Source of the DNA: Saprospiraceae bacterium
GTDB lineage: Bacteria > Bacteroidota > Bacteroidia > Chitinophagales > Saprospiraceae
Direction of reading: 5' to 3'
Assembly: GCA_016715985.1 (NCBI GenBank)
Contig: JADJXD010000001.1
Span: 5,460,300-5,524,299, forward strand
Length of the DNA stretch: 64,000 nt
Under the pieces are notes generated by a model that saw nothing but the letters and a program-made list of their open reading frames with translations, was not told where the DNA came from and ran no database searches. Shown here in pieces: positions 43,205 to 52,744 of this stretch. The translations under genes and the position numbers were made by a program. Position 1 is the stretch's first letter. The number at the start of each line of letters is the position of its first letter.

Positions 43205-44917
43205 ATGAAATATTACATTCATATTATATGTATTTGTTTAGTTAGCACTACCCTTTTCAATTTTACATCATGCAAACTCAACAATCCTGCACCGGAAGTT
43301 TACAACATCACAAAATCAGCTTCCGGTATAAATGGCGTTGTCGTAACTGCACATCCGATAGCCACAGAAATTGGCCTGGACATCCTGAAAAAAGGTGGCA
43401 ACGCTGTTGATGCAGCCATTGCTGTTCAATTTGCTTTGGCAGTCTGTTATCCGGGAGCAGGGAATATAGGCGGTGGCGGATTTATGGTATATAGAGATAA
43501 AGACGGAGGTACATTTACCCTGGACTACAGGGAAAAAGCTCCGGCAAAAGCAACGACAGATATGTACCTTGACTCAGCTGGGTTGCCTGAAGTAGAAAAA
43601 AGTCTGTACGGACATCTGGCGGCAGGTGTGCCGGGTACGGTAGATGGGATGGTTCAGGCATTTGAAAAGTTCAGTAAGCTCAAAAACTGGGAACAACTAT
43701 TGGCCCCTGCCATCGAAATTGCAGAAAAAGGGTATCCGATTACCGGTCGGGAAGCTAAAAATCTGAATGAAAAACAGCCATTATTTATCAAATACAACTC
43801 CAACCAAACTGCATTTCACAAAGAAGTCTGGACTGAAGGGGACACCCTAAAACAGAAAGAACTTGCAAAAACACTTTCAGCTATCATGCAGCATAAAAGA
43901 GATGGTTTTTATGCCGGATGGGTAGCAGATGCTATTCTGGCTGAAATGAATGCTGGTGGTGGAATTATCACGTCTGAAGTTTTAAAAAATTATCAATCCA
44001 AATGGCGGGAACCAATCGTTTCAGATTATCGGGGTCACAAAATAATTTCTATGCCGCCGCCATCCAGCGGTGGAGTTGCTCTCATCCAACTACTGAAAAT
44101 GGTTGAGCCATATAACCTCAGTGCTATGAAATTTCATTCACCGGAAGCAATCCACCTGATCATCGAAGCAGAAAGGAGAGTTTATGCAGACAGAGCCAAA
44201 CACCTGGGGGACCCGGATTATTACAAAGTACCGGTTCAGAAATTGATAGATAGTACTTACTTGCAAAACCGAATGAAGGATTTTGATCCGAGAGCTGCGT
44301 CCATGAGTGAAAATATTCAGGCCGGCAATACTGAAAGTCTGGAAACGACACATTTTTCGATTGTAGATAGTGAAGGAAATGCGGTATCCATGACGACTAC
44401 GCTCAATGGCGGTTATGGATCTTTTACAGTTGTGTCCGGTGCCGGATTTTTGTTAAATAATGAGATGGATGACTTTTCAGTAAAACCCGGCAGTCCCAAC
44501 TTATACGGATTGGTAGGAGCAGAAGCTAATAAGATAGAACCCGGCAAAAGGATGTTGAGTTCTATGACTCCTACCATTATCGAAAAGGACAATAAATTAT
44601 TTATGGTCGTAGGCACACCCGGTGGTTCAACTATTATCACCTCCGTATTTCAGACTATCATCAATGTGATTGATTTTGGTATGAGTATAGTAGATGCAGT
44701 ACATGCTCCCCGTTTTCATCACCAATGGCTACCTGATGAAGTAAAAATTGAGTCGGATTGTTTTACAGAAAGCACCAAAATGGTACTGACGAGTCTGGGA
44801 CATAAATTAGTAAATTCCGATCCAATCGGAAGAGTAGAAGCTATCTGTATCGATAATAATGGAATGTATGTAGGTGCTGCCGATATCAGAGGGGATGATG
44901 ATGCTAAGGCGTATTAA
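43205..44917 (+). CDS. ggt: Gamma-glutamyltransferase, lipoprotein form
   Basis: A 570-residue Ntn-hydrolase that breaks down glutathione and transfers gamma-glutamyl groups in the periplasm. The lipobox FTSC (C23) suggests membrane anchoring. The large-subunit motif GGNAVDAAIAVQFAL and GNIGGGGFMVYR are present. Self-cleavage should occur before T381 in ETTHFSIVD, giving the small subunit with GYGSFTV, PGKRMLSSMTPTI and GTPGGSTI. All expected catalytic residues are there. Confidence 0.95.
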   Translation: MKYYIHIICICLVSTTLFNFTSCKLNNPAPEVYNITKSASGINGVVVTAHPIATEIGLDILKKGGNAVDAAIAVQFALAVCYPGAGNIGGGGFMVYRDKDGGTFTLDYREKAPAKATTDMYLDSAGLPEVEKSLYGHLAAGVPGTVDGMVQAFEKFSKLKNWEQLLAPAIEIAEKGYPITGREAKNLNEKQPLFIKYNSNQTAFHKEVWTEGDTLKQKELAKTLSAIMQHKRDGFYAGWVADAILAEMNAGGGIITSEVLKNYQSKWREPIVSDYRGHKIISMPPPSSGGVALIQLLKMVEPYNLSAMKFHSPEAIHLIIEAERRVYADRAKHLGDPDYYKVPVQKLIDSTYLQNRMKDFDPRAASMSENIQAGNTESLETTHFSIVDSEGNAVSMTTTLNGGYGSFTVVSGAGFLLNNEMDDFSVKPGSPNLYGLVGAEANKIEPGKRMLSSMTPTIIEKDNKLFMVVGTPGGSTIITSVFQTIINVIDFGMSIVDAVHAPRFHHQWLPDEVKIESDCFTESTKMVLTSLGHKLVNSDPIGRVEAICIDNNGMYVGAADIRGDDDAKAY

Positions 44918-45145
44918 AGTGGTTTATAATAAATATTAATAATTATCGGGAGGAAAAACATATAGATATTCTCTATTAAATTTATGAAGTTCCATTAAAT
45001 TTACCTTTGATAGTTAGTTTTCCAAACGTTCCAAAGTGTTTAAAAGCGGCTCTTATTAACAAACTTTCGTATATGAGTTATAACTGTATAAGGTAACAGG
45101 AGTTGCGCATGGAAGTAAGATTGGCGTAATTTTAATACAAACAAA
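44918..45145. other. Intergenic stretch
   Basis: No gene or clear structure. It contains ACAAACTTTCGTATATGAGTTATAA, a fragment resembling text near 51060-51140 (ACAAACTTTCG then AGTTGCGCAT at both sites), which may be another dispersed leader. Confidence 0.4.
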
Positions 45146-46570
45146 ATGAAACAAAAAACCTTCATAACTCTCTTATTTTTATTAAATTTTTCCAATCTTT
45201 TTGCTCAAAATGATTTTAAAGAAATAGATGTTTTCTTAGAAAAACAAATGCAAACCTGGCATATACCAAATATAAGTATTGCTATTACAAATAAAGATGA
45301 TATTCTGTATATAAAAGAATTTGGTGACGACAAAAGTAAAGGGAACTATTTGATTGGTTCAGTAAGTAAACCGTTTACAGCTATTGCAACTATGCAATTA
45401 GTTGAACAGGGCAAAGTAAACTTAGACGACCTTGTAAAATTACATCTTCCTTGGTTTGAAACTAATAATAAAACCATTTCTGATAAGATTACGATTAGGC
45501 ATTTACTAAATCAAACGAGTGGATTAACAAAAAACGCTGGTTTTTTTACACCCCAAAGTCAAAACCAATCAGAAATTGAGAGTGCATACAAAAACTATCT
45601 TTTGTCTTTAAATGCAGATGAGCTATCAATCGGAAAACACCATATTTATTGTAATCTGAATTATCAATTATTAGGACAAATTATTCAAAAAATTAGTGGA
45701 TTAAAATTTGCAGATTATTTGAATAAATACATTTTCAGTCCTTGTAATATGAAAAACACCTTTGCAACTTATCGAGAAACGCAAAGTTTTGGGCTAAAAA
45801 ATGGATACCAATACCTTTTTGGATACCCTATCAAAAGAAGTTTTGAATATAATGACAATGGTATTGCAGCAGGTGACATAGCTTCAAATACGAAAGATTT
45901 ATCCAAGTTTTTACAAGTATTACTCAAAAACGGGCAAATTGGTAATGATAGTTTGCTTTCAAAAAACACCCTAAGTCAGATGCATACGCCTTTTTCAAAT
46001 CGCTATGGAATGGGGTTTTCTATTGGCAATTGGAATGGCTTACATTCCATTAGACACTCAGGACTTACTAAAAATTACAGTAGTGCAATTAATATTCTTC
46101 CAAACCAAAATTACGGAATTGTAATTTTAACCAACATTAATAGTTTTTATGCAGTTCGTAATTTAATGGACGGTGTAATTATTAGATTAAATAATCAAGA
46201 AAAAGTAGCTTATATTCCTTACGAAATATATTTTAGATATGCAATTCTTGCCTTATTTTTGTGGAGTTTTATAGAATTTTTATTGCGTTTAAACAAGTGG
46301 CGAAAACTAAAATTTGCATTTAATTATTCGAAAAACAAAAATGATATTTTTTGGCTGTTGATTAGTATTTTGGTGGCTTTTAGTTGGTTGGTTACTGTTC
46401 CTTATTTTGCTAAAATACCTTTGTTATCCATGACTATATTACAACCTGATTTAGGTTACACATTATTTATAGGAGTAATTATAGGAATGCTGAGCGGTAT
46501 AGTTCTATATTTTATAAAAAGCAACACAAATGTAGAAAAACCACACCCAACAACTAAATTATCTTCTTAG
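45146..46570 (+). CDS. Serine hydrolase of the beta-lactamase/PBP4* family with membrane tail
   Basis: A 474-residue protein with a signal peptide (1-20, ending LFAQ). The catalytic SxxK is S72-V-S-K75 in LIGSVSKPFTA, the YxN motif is Y168-C-N170, and HSGLTKN supplies the third motif. This is the serine beta-lactamase/esterase fold (class C type), not necessarily a resistance enzyme. After residue about 350 three or four transmembrane segments follow, so the domain is tethered to the inner membrane on its outer face. Its composition is more AT-rich than the ggt gene before it, perhaps from transfer. Confidence 0.88.
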   Translation: MKQKTFITLLFLLNFSNLFAQNDFKEIDVFLEKQMQTWHIPNISIAITNKDDILYIKEFGDDKSKGNYLIGSVSKPFTAIATMQLVEQGKVNLDDLVKLHLPWFETNNKTISDKITIRHLLNQTSGLTKNAGFFTPQSQNQSEIESAYKNYLLSLNADELSIGKHHIYCNLNYQLLGQIIQKISGLKFADYLNKYIFSPCNMKNTFATYRETQSFGLKNGYQYLFGYPIKRSFEYNDNGIAAGDIASNTKDLSKFLQVLLKNGQIGNDSLLSKNTLSQMHTPFSNRYGMGFSIGNWNGLHSIRHSGLTKNYSSAINILPNQNYGIVILTNINSFYAVRNLMDGVIIRLNNQEKVAYIPYEIYFRYAILALFLWSFIEFLLRLNKWRKLKFAFNYSKNKNDIFWLLISILVAFSWLVTVPYFAKIPLLSMTILQPDLGYTLFIGVIIGMLSGIVLYFIKSNTNVEKPHPTTKLSS

Positions 46571-46671
46571 CTAGAAATTATTAGCCGAAACCTGTATCAA
46601 GTACTATTTGTGTCATACTCTCTATAAAAATGATAATGTGCTACCTTGATACTATTTGAATAAAATTAACA

Positions 46672-46866
46672 ATTGACTACCCCTTCCAAAGCAGTAATTG
46701 AAAACCCACCCACTCTTATTTTTGAAAAGTTTCCTTTTATCGGCAGGCCGTCTTGGAGCCGAACTACCGAAGACGAGACGATGGCTTTAGGATTTAAAAG
46801 GCATAAGTTGCATTTATCAGGCTTGCAACAGACTGAAATTTGCGCCAACAGTAGTTAATTTTAATG
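46672..46866. repeat. Family-1 hairpin (copy 5) joined to an attC-like hairpin
   Basis: TCGGCAG...CTACCGA at 46740-46770 (one G-U pair) matches the family-1 hairpin and is followed by GATGGCTTTAGGAT. At 46803-46862 follows AAGTTGCATTTATCAGGCTTG, pairing with the GACTGAAATTT side, homologous to 10900-10980. It ends next to the stop codon of the minus-strand phosphoesterase, the same order and orientation as in the 5-15 kb array. Confidence 0.7.
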
Positions 46867-46880
46867 CAAAAAGAAACTTC

Positions 46881-47507
46881 TCACAACTCAAACTCAATAG
46901 CATCATTCACCAATTGATAATGCACATTGAGTACACTTGCATTGATATATAATGTGTCTATGGTCACTTTTTTACCATATGCTTCGTGAATGTGACCGCA
47001 TACGTGGACTTTTGGTTTAGTAGCTTCAATTTTATCTTTTAACTCTTCACACCCTGCATGTTGGCCACTTGTCGTCCGATCGAGTATTCCGAAAGCAGGA
47101 CTATGTGTGATGAGAATTTCGGTATGATCAGGTATTAAATCCCAATGTTTCTTTATATCTGCACCACGCTGCCTGTTAAATGCCCAATCATAAAACCATG
47201 GTGAAACCGGCGAACCCCAAATGGAGATACCTTCGATATTTACACCACTATCGTTCAAATAGATGACATTCTCCGGTATAAGAGATTTTATTGTGGTTGC
47301 ATCTTTTTGCTCAAAAAAGAAGTCATGATTTCCGGCAATAAAAATTTTGTATGTAAAGTCCAATCCGGCAAACCATTCTAAAAACGATCTGACTTCGTAC
47401 TCCGTACCACGACTACTTACATCACCTGCATGAATGAGCACATCCCCATCAGGTAAATTCAATGCTTGGTGCTGTCCGTGGGTGTCAGAGATGGTAATAA
47501 ATTTCAT
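46881..47507 (-). CDS. Calcineurin-like metallophosphoesterase
   Basis: A 208-residue cytoplasmic phosphoesterase. Metal-binding motifs are ISDTHGQH, IHAGDVSSRG, AGNHDFFF, THSPAFGILD and HVCGHIHEAYG. This set is typical of the MPPED/UPF0046-like class III branch. The substrate is unknown. The gene is complete and sits alone on the minus strand between family-1-type repeats, as the genes of the 5-15 kb array do. Confidence 0.9.
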   Translation of the reverse strand: MKFITISDTHGQHQALNLPDGDVLIHAGDVSSRGTEYEVRSFLEWFAGLDFTYKIFIAGNHDFFFEQKDATTIKSLIPENVIYLNDSGVNIEGISIWGSPVSPWFYDWAFNRQRGADIKKHWDLIPDHTEILITHSPAFGILDRTTSGQHAGCEELKDKIEATKPKVHVCGHIHEAYGKKVTIDTLYINASVLNVHYQLVNDAIEFEL

Positions 47508-47584
47508 TCAGATATAATTATATAATCGATATTCACAGTTTTTCATCCATTTCAATTTTCACAATTCCAGGGACTTCATCAGAA

Positions 47585-47640
47585 TTCAAAGATAATATCC
47601 ATCATTTAATATCTTGTAAATTGAATTAAAAATAAATCAA
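47585..47640. repeat. Family-1 repeat fragment (leader part)
   Basis: CAAAGATAATATCCATCATTTAATATCTTGTAAATTGAAT matches the leader of the other copies in parts. The hairpins are missing. It lies 80 bp upstream of the phosphoesterase start. Confidence 0.65.
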
Positions 47641-47688
47641 TTAATGCTTGGTTAAACCATAGAAAACCTTTAGACAGAAGGGAACTTT

Positions 47689-48006
47689 ATGCAAATGATC
47701 ATTGTTTATGGTCTATCGGTTTCGGATGTCAAAGACGAAGAATTGGCTAAAACCTTAACATTTATACCACTTAAAATAAAAGAAAATATCATGACGACAT
47801 ACAACAGACTGATAGAAAAAGGAGAGCAAATTGGTATTCAGAAAGGAGAGCAGTTAGGTATCCAAAAAAGCAAAATCGAAATCGTTCTATCACTTAATGA
47901 AGATGGAATACCTATATCACAGATATCAAAATACACCAAGCTCTCTTCTGATGAAGTTTTAAAGATTCTGAAAGAAAACGGTAATACAAAGTCATCAAAT
48001 CTATAA
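47689..48006 (+). pseudogene. C-terminal remnant of an Rpn/PD-(D/E)XK-family transposase-like nuclease
   Basis: A 105-codon frame. DEELAKTLTFIPLKIKENIM, the repetitive linker EKGEQIGIQKGEQLGIQK and the closing helix-turn-helix-like tail (ISQISKYTKLSSDEVLKILKENG) are typical of the C-terminus of the Rpn family. The nuclease core, about 200 residues, is missing, and the first residues (MQMIIVYGLSV) look foreign. It is probably a truncated, inactive copy. Confidence 0.65.
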
Positions 48007-48019
48007 TTGTTATTCCGTC

Positions 48020-48100
48020 AGGGCACAAGTTACATTATAGATAAAATGCTCAAGTTGCATTTATCAGGTCTGAAAAAGACTGAAACTTGAGTCAGAATGG
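48020..48100. repeat. Hairpin related to the attC-like family at 10900
   Basis: CAAGTTGCATTTATCAGGTCTG and GACTGAAACTTGAG form an imperfect hairpin similar to 46803-46862 and 10900-10980. No GTTA box is evident. Confidence 0.4.
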
Positions 48101-48245
48101 GAATGTTTAGAGAATTAAGAATTGTTTTTTTAATTTGTAAATGCAAACAGTTGCGTGCAATATGTGTACATAAGAATCTAAACCCTTACGCTCAATTGAA
48201 CAACAAGAGTTTTTATATTATATTTATTTGAATTCTGCAGCCCGT

Positions 48246-48345
48246 AGCGAATGGTGCAGCGATAAGCTGAAATCGTAAACGATTTTCACTCGATAATGAG
48301 TGAACTCCGAACAACGGCTCGCAGCTACTTCAACTTCAGGGGGTT
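48246..48345. repeat. Family-2 repeat, left copy of a 100-bp direct repeat
   Basis: AGCGAATGGTGCAGCGATAAG opens the repeat; AATCGTaaACGATT and CACTCgataatGAGTG are internal hairpins, and CGCAGCTACTTCAACTT closes it. The second copy is at 52614-52713 in the same orientation. The repeats enclose the four plus-strand genes at 48600-52581. Confidence 0.88.
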
Positions 48346-48599
48346 AGATTATCTACTTATTGTTCTGGTTTAAGTTTATTTTAAAAACTCCATTAATCAA
48401 AGTCAGTTAATTAAACAATTTTTATTTATAAGCATTACCTAATTGAAAATTATGTCATATTTTTGCAATCGGTTAATTTTAATTATTTCAATCAAGAGCC
48501 GTATCTTTAAGCCATTAACAGTAAGTCATTATCAAATTTAAACGAAATACAAACGTTAACCATTTAATTTTTTTTTACAATTTTACTTTTTCATTCGAT
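48346..48599. other. Upstream region of the protease gene
   Basis: AT-rich. No gene or clear promoter box was seen. A T-rich tract precedes the ATG at 48600. Confidence 0.4.
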
Positions 48600-50504
48600 A
48601 TGAAGACAAAACAAATAATAATAGGATTTTTTTTCATCCTTTCTAATACTTTATTTGGGCAAACTTTTAATTTCCCAAAATGCCAATCAGATCCAGATTT
48701 AAAAATTATAGATGTTATTCGTGATGATTACTCAACGGTTATTAATTTTGAATATAAAAGAAGTTCAAGCCCCGATATTTATATTTATTTAAACTCACCA
48801 TCAACTGCAGATGCTTTTTATATTAAAACACATAACAAATCATACAAATTAATTGGTTCAAAAGGCATTGGGAATGCAGATGGAATAACACCTGCCAGAC
48901 TTAATATACCATTAAAATTTTCTGCAACATTTGAACCTATCCCCACTTATGTAACACAGTTTGATTTAATTGAAGGGTCGAATGGGACTTGGAATATTTA
49001 TAATATCCCATTAAAACCCACACAATCTTCTACCACATTTTGTGATAAAATAAACTTTAATATCAATTATGATAAACCTACTTTCTCTAAATTTTTAAGT
49101 GGTGTACGCCATGCTGTAATTTATTGTAGTCCAACGATCCGAGGCCACAAACCAGCATTCAGTGCCTTATTTGATTATCTTAAAGGAATGGGTTTTGAAA
49201 GTGTAAAATACTCTAAAGATGATGATTCGAATACCATAAGCTCGTCAGAAAAAGTTTCTATTTTTCTTTATTTTACTTATGATTTATATAACTTTTCAGA
49301 TATTAAATTAGAGTTTTATTCTCAAACTAATGGCGTAAATTGGAATTTTAGTTCATCTAAGATAGTTAAAGACGAGCTTAATTCATCAAATACTAAATCC
49401 AATTTTTACAAAGCCCTTATTGATATGTATGGTTATAAAAAGGCACCTTTTGATAAAAAAAATTCAATGCCGATTATAAAAATACAAACTTGTTGGACTG
49501 AAGAAAAACTTCAAAAAGAAATTGAATTAAACGGTTGTAATAAAATAGAAGGAATCTATGAAGTTACCAAAAGCTCTACCACCTCACCCAGATATAGAGT
49601 TGCTGTAAGAAAGATTAACGGCTCATACTACTTGGTTTATCTTAGCGGTGCACGAAATTATATGGATTGGTCGGAAGGAGAAATTAAAGCTTTTCTTGAA
49701 GAAACCGCCACACCTCTTTTATTTAAAGCTACAATAGTTATGGAAAATAAATTGATGGATGACAATTATTTTATAAAATTTGGTAAAGGTTATTTTGACT
49801 TAATTTCAATAGATAATGAAAGTAGTATGTATTTAAAAATGTTTCCTACAGCCAGTAATAATTCAGAATTATATAAAGAACCAATTTCTTCTGGTACTGG
49901 GTTTGCAATATCTTCTGATGGCTACATTGTAACAAACCATCATGTAACAAATGGAGCAGAATCAATTAATGTTAAAGGTGTTAATGGAGATTTTTCAAAA
50001 GTATACTCTGCAAAAATTATAGTAGAAGATCAAAAAAATGATTTGTCAATCATACAAATTAACTCCCCTAGTTTCACATCTTTAGGTACAATCCCATATA
50101 CAATTGCTAATCGTCCTTCTGATGTTGGTAGTTCAGTTTTTGTTTTAGGATATCCACTTCGATCTTCAATGGGTGACGAAGTGAAATTAACAAATGGAAT
50201 TATAAGCTCTAAATCAGGTTTTCAGGGTGATATAACATCTTACCAAATTACAGCACCTGTTCAACCGGGCAATAGTGGTGGCCCATTATTTGGTGAAAAT
50301 GGAAATATTCTTGCTATTATTAATGCTAAACACGGTGATGCCGAAAATGCATCTTATGCAATAAAGTCCTCTTATTTATTGAATCTTATAGATTTGTTAC
50401 CTAAACCAACCACTTTACAAAATAAAAATTCTGTTTCAGGAATGACTCTTTCGGAACAAGTGAAAATTTTGAAAAAGTACATATATATAATTGAAACCAA
50501 TTAA
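48600..50504 (+). CDS. Secreted trypsin-like serine protease (HtrA-type catalytic domain)
   Basis: A 634-residue protein with a signal peptide (1-20, ending LFGQ). Residues 20-400 are a region of unknown function with a beta-rich N-terminal domain and a middle part of mixed type. Residues about 425-610 form a trypsin-2 domain with the triad H448 (YIVTNHHV), D481 (KNDLSIIQI) and S559 (QPGNSGGPLF). There is no PDZ domain, unlike DegP. It probably acts in the periplasm or outside the cell. A protease with its own sensor-like domain next to small unknown genes could belong to a defence or stress system; that is only inference. Confidence 0.88.
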   Translation: MKTKQIIIGFFFILSNTLFGQTFNFPKCQSDPDLKIIDVIRDDYSTVINFEYKRSSSPDIYIYLNSPSTADAFYIKTHNKSYKLIGSKGIGNADGITPARLNIPLKFSATFEPIPTYVTQFDLIEGSNGTWNIYNIPLKPTQSSTTFCDKINFNINYDKPTFSKFLSGVRHAVIYCSPTIRGHKPAFSALFDYLKGMGFESVKYSKDDDSNTISSSEKVSIFLYFTYDLYNFSDIKLEFYSQTNGVNWNFSSSKIVKDELNSSNTKSNFYKALIDMYGYKKAPFDKKNSMPIIKIQTCWTEEKLQKEIELNGCNKIEGIYEVTKSSTTSPRYRVAVRKINGSYYLVYLSGARNYMDWSEGEIKAFLEETATPLLFKATIVMENKLMDDNYFIKFGKGYFDLISIDNESSMYLKMFPTASNNSELYKEPISSGTGFAISSDGYIVTNHHVTNGAESINVKGVNGDFSKVYSAKIIVEDQKNDLSIIQINSPSFTSLGTIPYTIANRPSDVGSSVFVLGYPLRSSMGDEVKLTNGIISSKSGFQGDITSYQITAPVQPGNSGGPLFGENGNILAIINAKHGDAENASYAIKSSYLLNLIDLLPKPTTLQNKNSVSGMTLSEQVKILKKYIYIIETN

Positions 50505-50622
50505 TCAATTTTGGTAATTAAATTGCTCATCACCAACAAACAATTCTAATTCAGATCTTGGGAATGAAATTCTAAAAATTAAGCTCTAAAATTTGAATTA
50601 ATAATAAACTTATTTTAAAAAT

Positions 50623-50946
50623 ATGCAACCAGAAAAAATAAAAGTAGATTTAATAATACCGCATCTTCACGATTTAATAGAAAAAGAGTGTATAAGAAGA
50701 GATCCAAATTATCATGAAAAAAGAGTTCCATTAATAATATATGTATATAATCCAATCACAGTTAACTTTGAATTTTCCAATAATATTGAAAAAGAGATTG
50801 AGCCAAACACTTATCAATTTGAATTAGATAAATACGAATATTTAGATTTTATAAAAAATAATTTGATCTTTATCGCAAAATTTAACTTTACTGATAAAAT
50901 CGTTAACAAAAAGGGAAGAATTTATTTTACAATGGAATTACTTTAA
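50623..50946 (+). CDS. Small hypothetical protein
   Basis: A 107-residue cytoplasmic protein without recognisable domain: IIPHLHDLIEKECIRRDPNYH at the start, VPLIIYVYNPITVNFEFSNN in the middle, beta-rich end. It follows the protease gene by 118 bp on the same strand. The start at 50623 is preceded by an A-rich stretch typical of this genome. Confidence 0.65.
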   Translation: MQPEKIKVDLIIPHLHDLIEKECIRRDPNYHEKRVPLIIYVYNPITVNFEFSNNIEKEIEPNTYQFELDKYEYLDFIKNNLIFIAKFNFTDKIVNKKGRIYFTMELL

Positions 50947-51211
50947 AGGAGTTATTTTTTTTGTAAATTTCTATTACCACTATTATAAAAACGCATTATA
51001 TTTACCTTTCAAACGGATCTGACCTTTTGCATATTTATTTCAAACATTTAAAAAACGGATACCATTTACAAACTTTCGTTTTCTTTATATTTTAAATATG
51101 AATTGAAATTCAATGGTTTACGAAAAAGCAGTTGCGCATATAACCAAGATATTAAAGACTCGACGACCATTGAAATGATGAATTCATATCTAATTTGATA
51201 AAACAAAATTT

Positions 51212-51763
51212 ATGCTTTTTGGACTATTTAAGAAACACGAAGAACCCATTCGCCTTATCCTCAATCAAAGTTCAACAAGTGCGAGTAGAATAGAATTTAT
51301 TGAACAAAATGTTGGTGATATAGAAATTGTCTGGTTTCTTCTATTGATATATGCTAGGCTTTATAAGAATTGTTGTTCATTCTATAAATCTTACAAGGAT
51401 GATCTAAATAATATTTTTCAAAACATTCCCAAAAATTCGCCTTTCGAATCTTTGAACTATGAAATTAATACAACCAAGTTAATTGAGATCAATAACATCA
51501 GTAATTATTTTAATAAAAAAAACGCTAAAATTAATCTTCGAAAAGGAAAAAACGGATATTTCATTTCTGTAGGACATTATGTTACAAAAAACCCAACTCT
51601 CTATTTTCATTGTGCAAGTCTTTTGCTCTTACCAAAAATTAAAGATAAAAGTAAATACATAAATTGTTTAACTGACCTTGCCAACCTTTTGAATAATAAA
51701 CCAATTTCTATAATGGAAGCTGTAGAATTTCCTGAGCGAATAATATCAAATAATTATTATTGA
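51212..51763 (+). CDS. Hypothetical protein
   Basis: A 183-residue protein starting MLFGLFKKHEEPIRLILNQS. It has a partly hydrophobic helix (IVWFLLLIYARLYKNCC, about 45-61) but no signal peptide. The remainder is mixed, with FISVGHYVTKNPTLYFHCASLLLL. I do not recognise a family. Same strand and similar composition as the two genes before it. Confidence 0.65.
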   Translation: MLFGLFKKHEEPIRLILNQSSTSASRIEFIEQNVGDIEIVWFLLLIYARLYKNCCSFYKSYKDDLNNIFQNIPKNSPFESLNYEINTTKLIEINNISNYFNKKNAKINLRKGKNGYFISVGHYVTKNPTLYFHCASLLLLPKIKDKSKYINCLTDLANLLNNKPISIMEAVEFPERIISNNYY

Positions 51764-52260
51764 TTAAAATTCATGAACCCAAGCGGTGCACATTAGCGAT
51801 CTCTAACTTTTGTGTGGTCTTCATTTTTTTTTGGTACTTTTTTTAAACTTTATTTATAGTTTTTGATGATTTAACTAAAGAAATTATAAATTTAATATTG
51901 TATGATATCAATTCTCAAATAAAAAATATGAATTACAACAAAAAGTAAAGGGCAAAAATACAGGTCACGAATAACAATTACTTTTTTTGAAGTTTCAATA
52001 ATCACTAAAATCTGAATTTAAATATCGTATCTCTATACACCATTAATTTATTGTAATATTTTATAAAAGATTATAATTAATTATGAAGAAATAAATTGTT
52101 AATCTTCGTAAGTTTATATACATTTAGTATATAATATAATCACTTTAAATTGTCCAATTTCTAATATTTCAAAAATCTGTTAAACATCACATAATTAAAT
52201 TTTGTTAAGTAACTTAAACTTTTTAAAGATTTATAACAATTTTAATAACTTAAAATAAAT
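51764..52260. other. Long AT-rich intergenic stretch
   Basis: About 500 bp at very low GC. No frame, tRNA, hairpin with T run or repeat of the known families was seen. Confidence 0.5.
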
Positions 52261-52581
52261 ATGAATAAACAAATTCTTGAAGTCTTAATTAAAGAATTCA
52301 ATAAAACATGGGAACTACAGGATTTGGTTCAAAAAGAATTTTGGTCTTATCAAAATTCAAAAAATACCAATGCTGACAAATTCTATTCAGTAAAAGAAAA
52401 ATTTTTAAAAACATTTGATAGGCTTAAAAATGACATTATTGAAGAGGGTACTGAGTATCATGCACATTTAGAGTGGTGTAATGATGACAGTCGAATAACA
52501 GAACCTTTTGTAATTATTGCAGAAAAAAATCAAATTGGTTTAAAACAGAGACAAGCTTCTATATATCGAGATAGATATTAA
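52261..52581 (+). CDS. Small hypothetical protein
   Basis: A 106-residue charged helical protein (LEVLIKEFNKTWELQDLVQKE, then YSVKEKFLKTFDRLKNDIIEEG) without a signal or known motif. It ends 33 bp before the right copy of the 100-bp direct repeat, so it is the last gene of the repeat-bounded block. Confidence 0.65.
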   Translation: MNKQILEVLIKEFNKTWELQDLVQKEFWSYQNSKNTNADKFYSVKEKFLKTFDRLKNDIIEEGTEYHAHLEWCNDDSRITEPFVIIAEKNQIGLKQRQASIYRDRY

Positions 52582-52613
52582 TTTTTTTTGTGACTACTAG
52601 TGGTTACTGCTTG

Positions 52614-52713
52614 AGCGAATGGTGCAGCGATAAGCTGCAATCGAGTGAGCGATTTCACTCGATAATGTGTGAACTGCGAACAACAGCTCGCAGCTACTTC
52701 AACTTTGGGGTTC
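52614..52713. repeat. Family-2 repeat, right copy of the 100-bp direct repeat
   Basis: Matches 48246-48345 over its length with about ten differences. Several of them preserve the internal hairpins (AATCG...CGATT is kept while the loop differs). Confidence 0.88.
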
Positions 52714-52744
52714 GATTCACCTATCGACTTAGGCCAAATAAAAA

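Noticed and set aside
45146..46570. Antibiotic-resistance beta-lactamase
   Set aside because: The SxxK/YxN fold is shared by many esterases and peptidases, and the membrane tail is unlike resistance enzymes; the substrate cannot be inferred.
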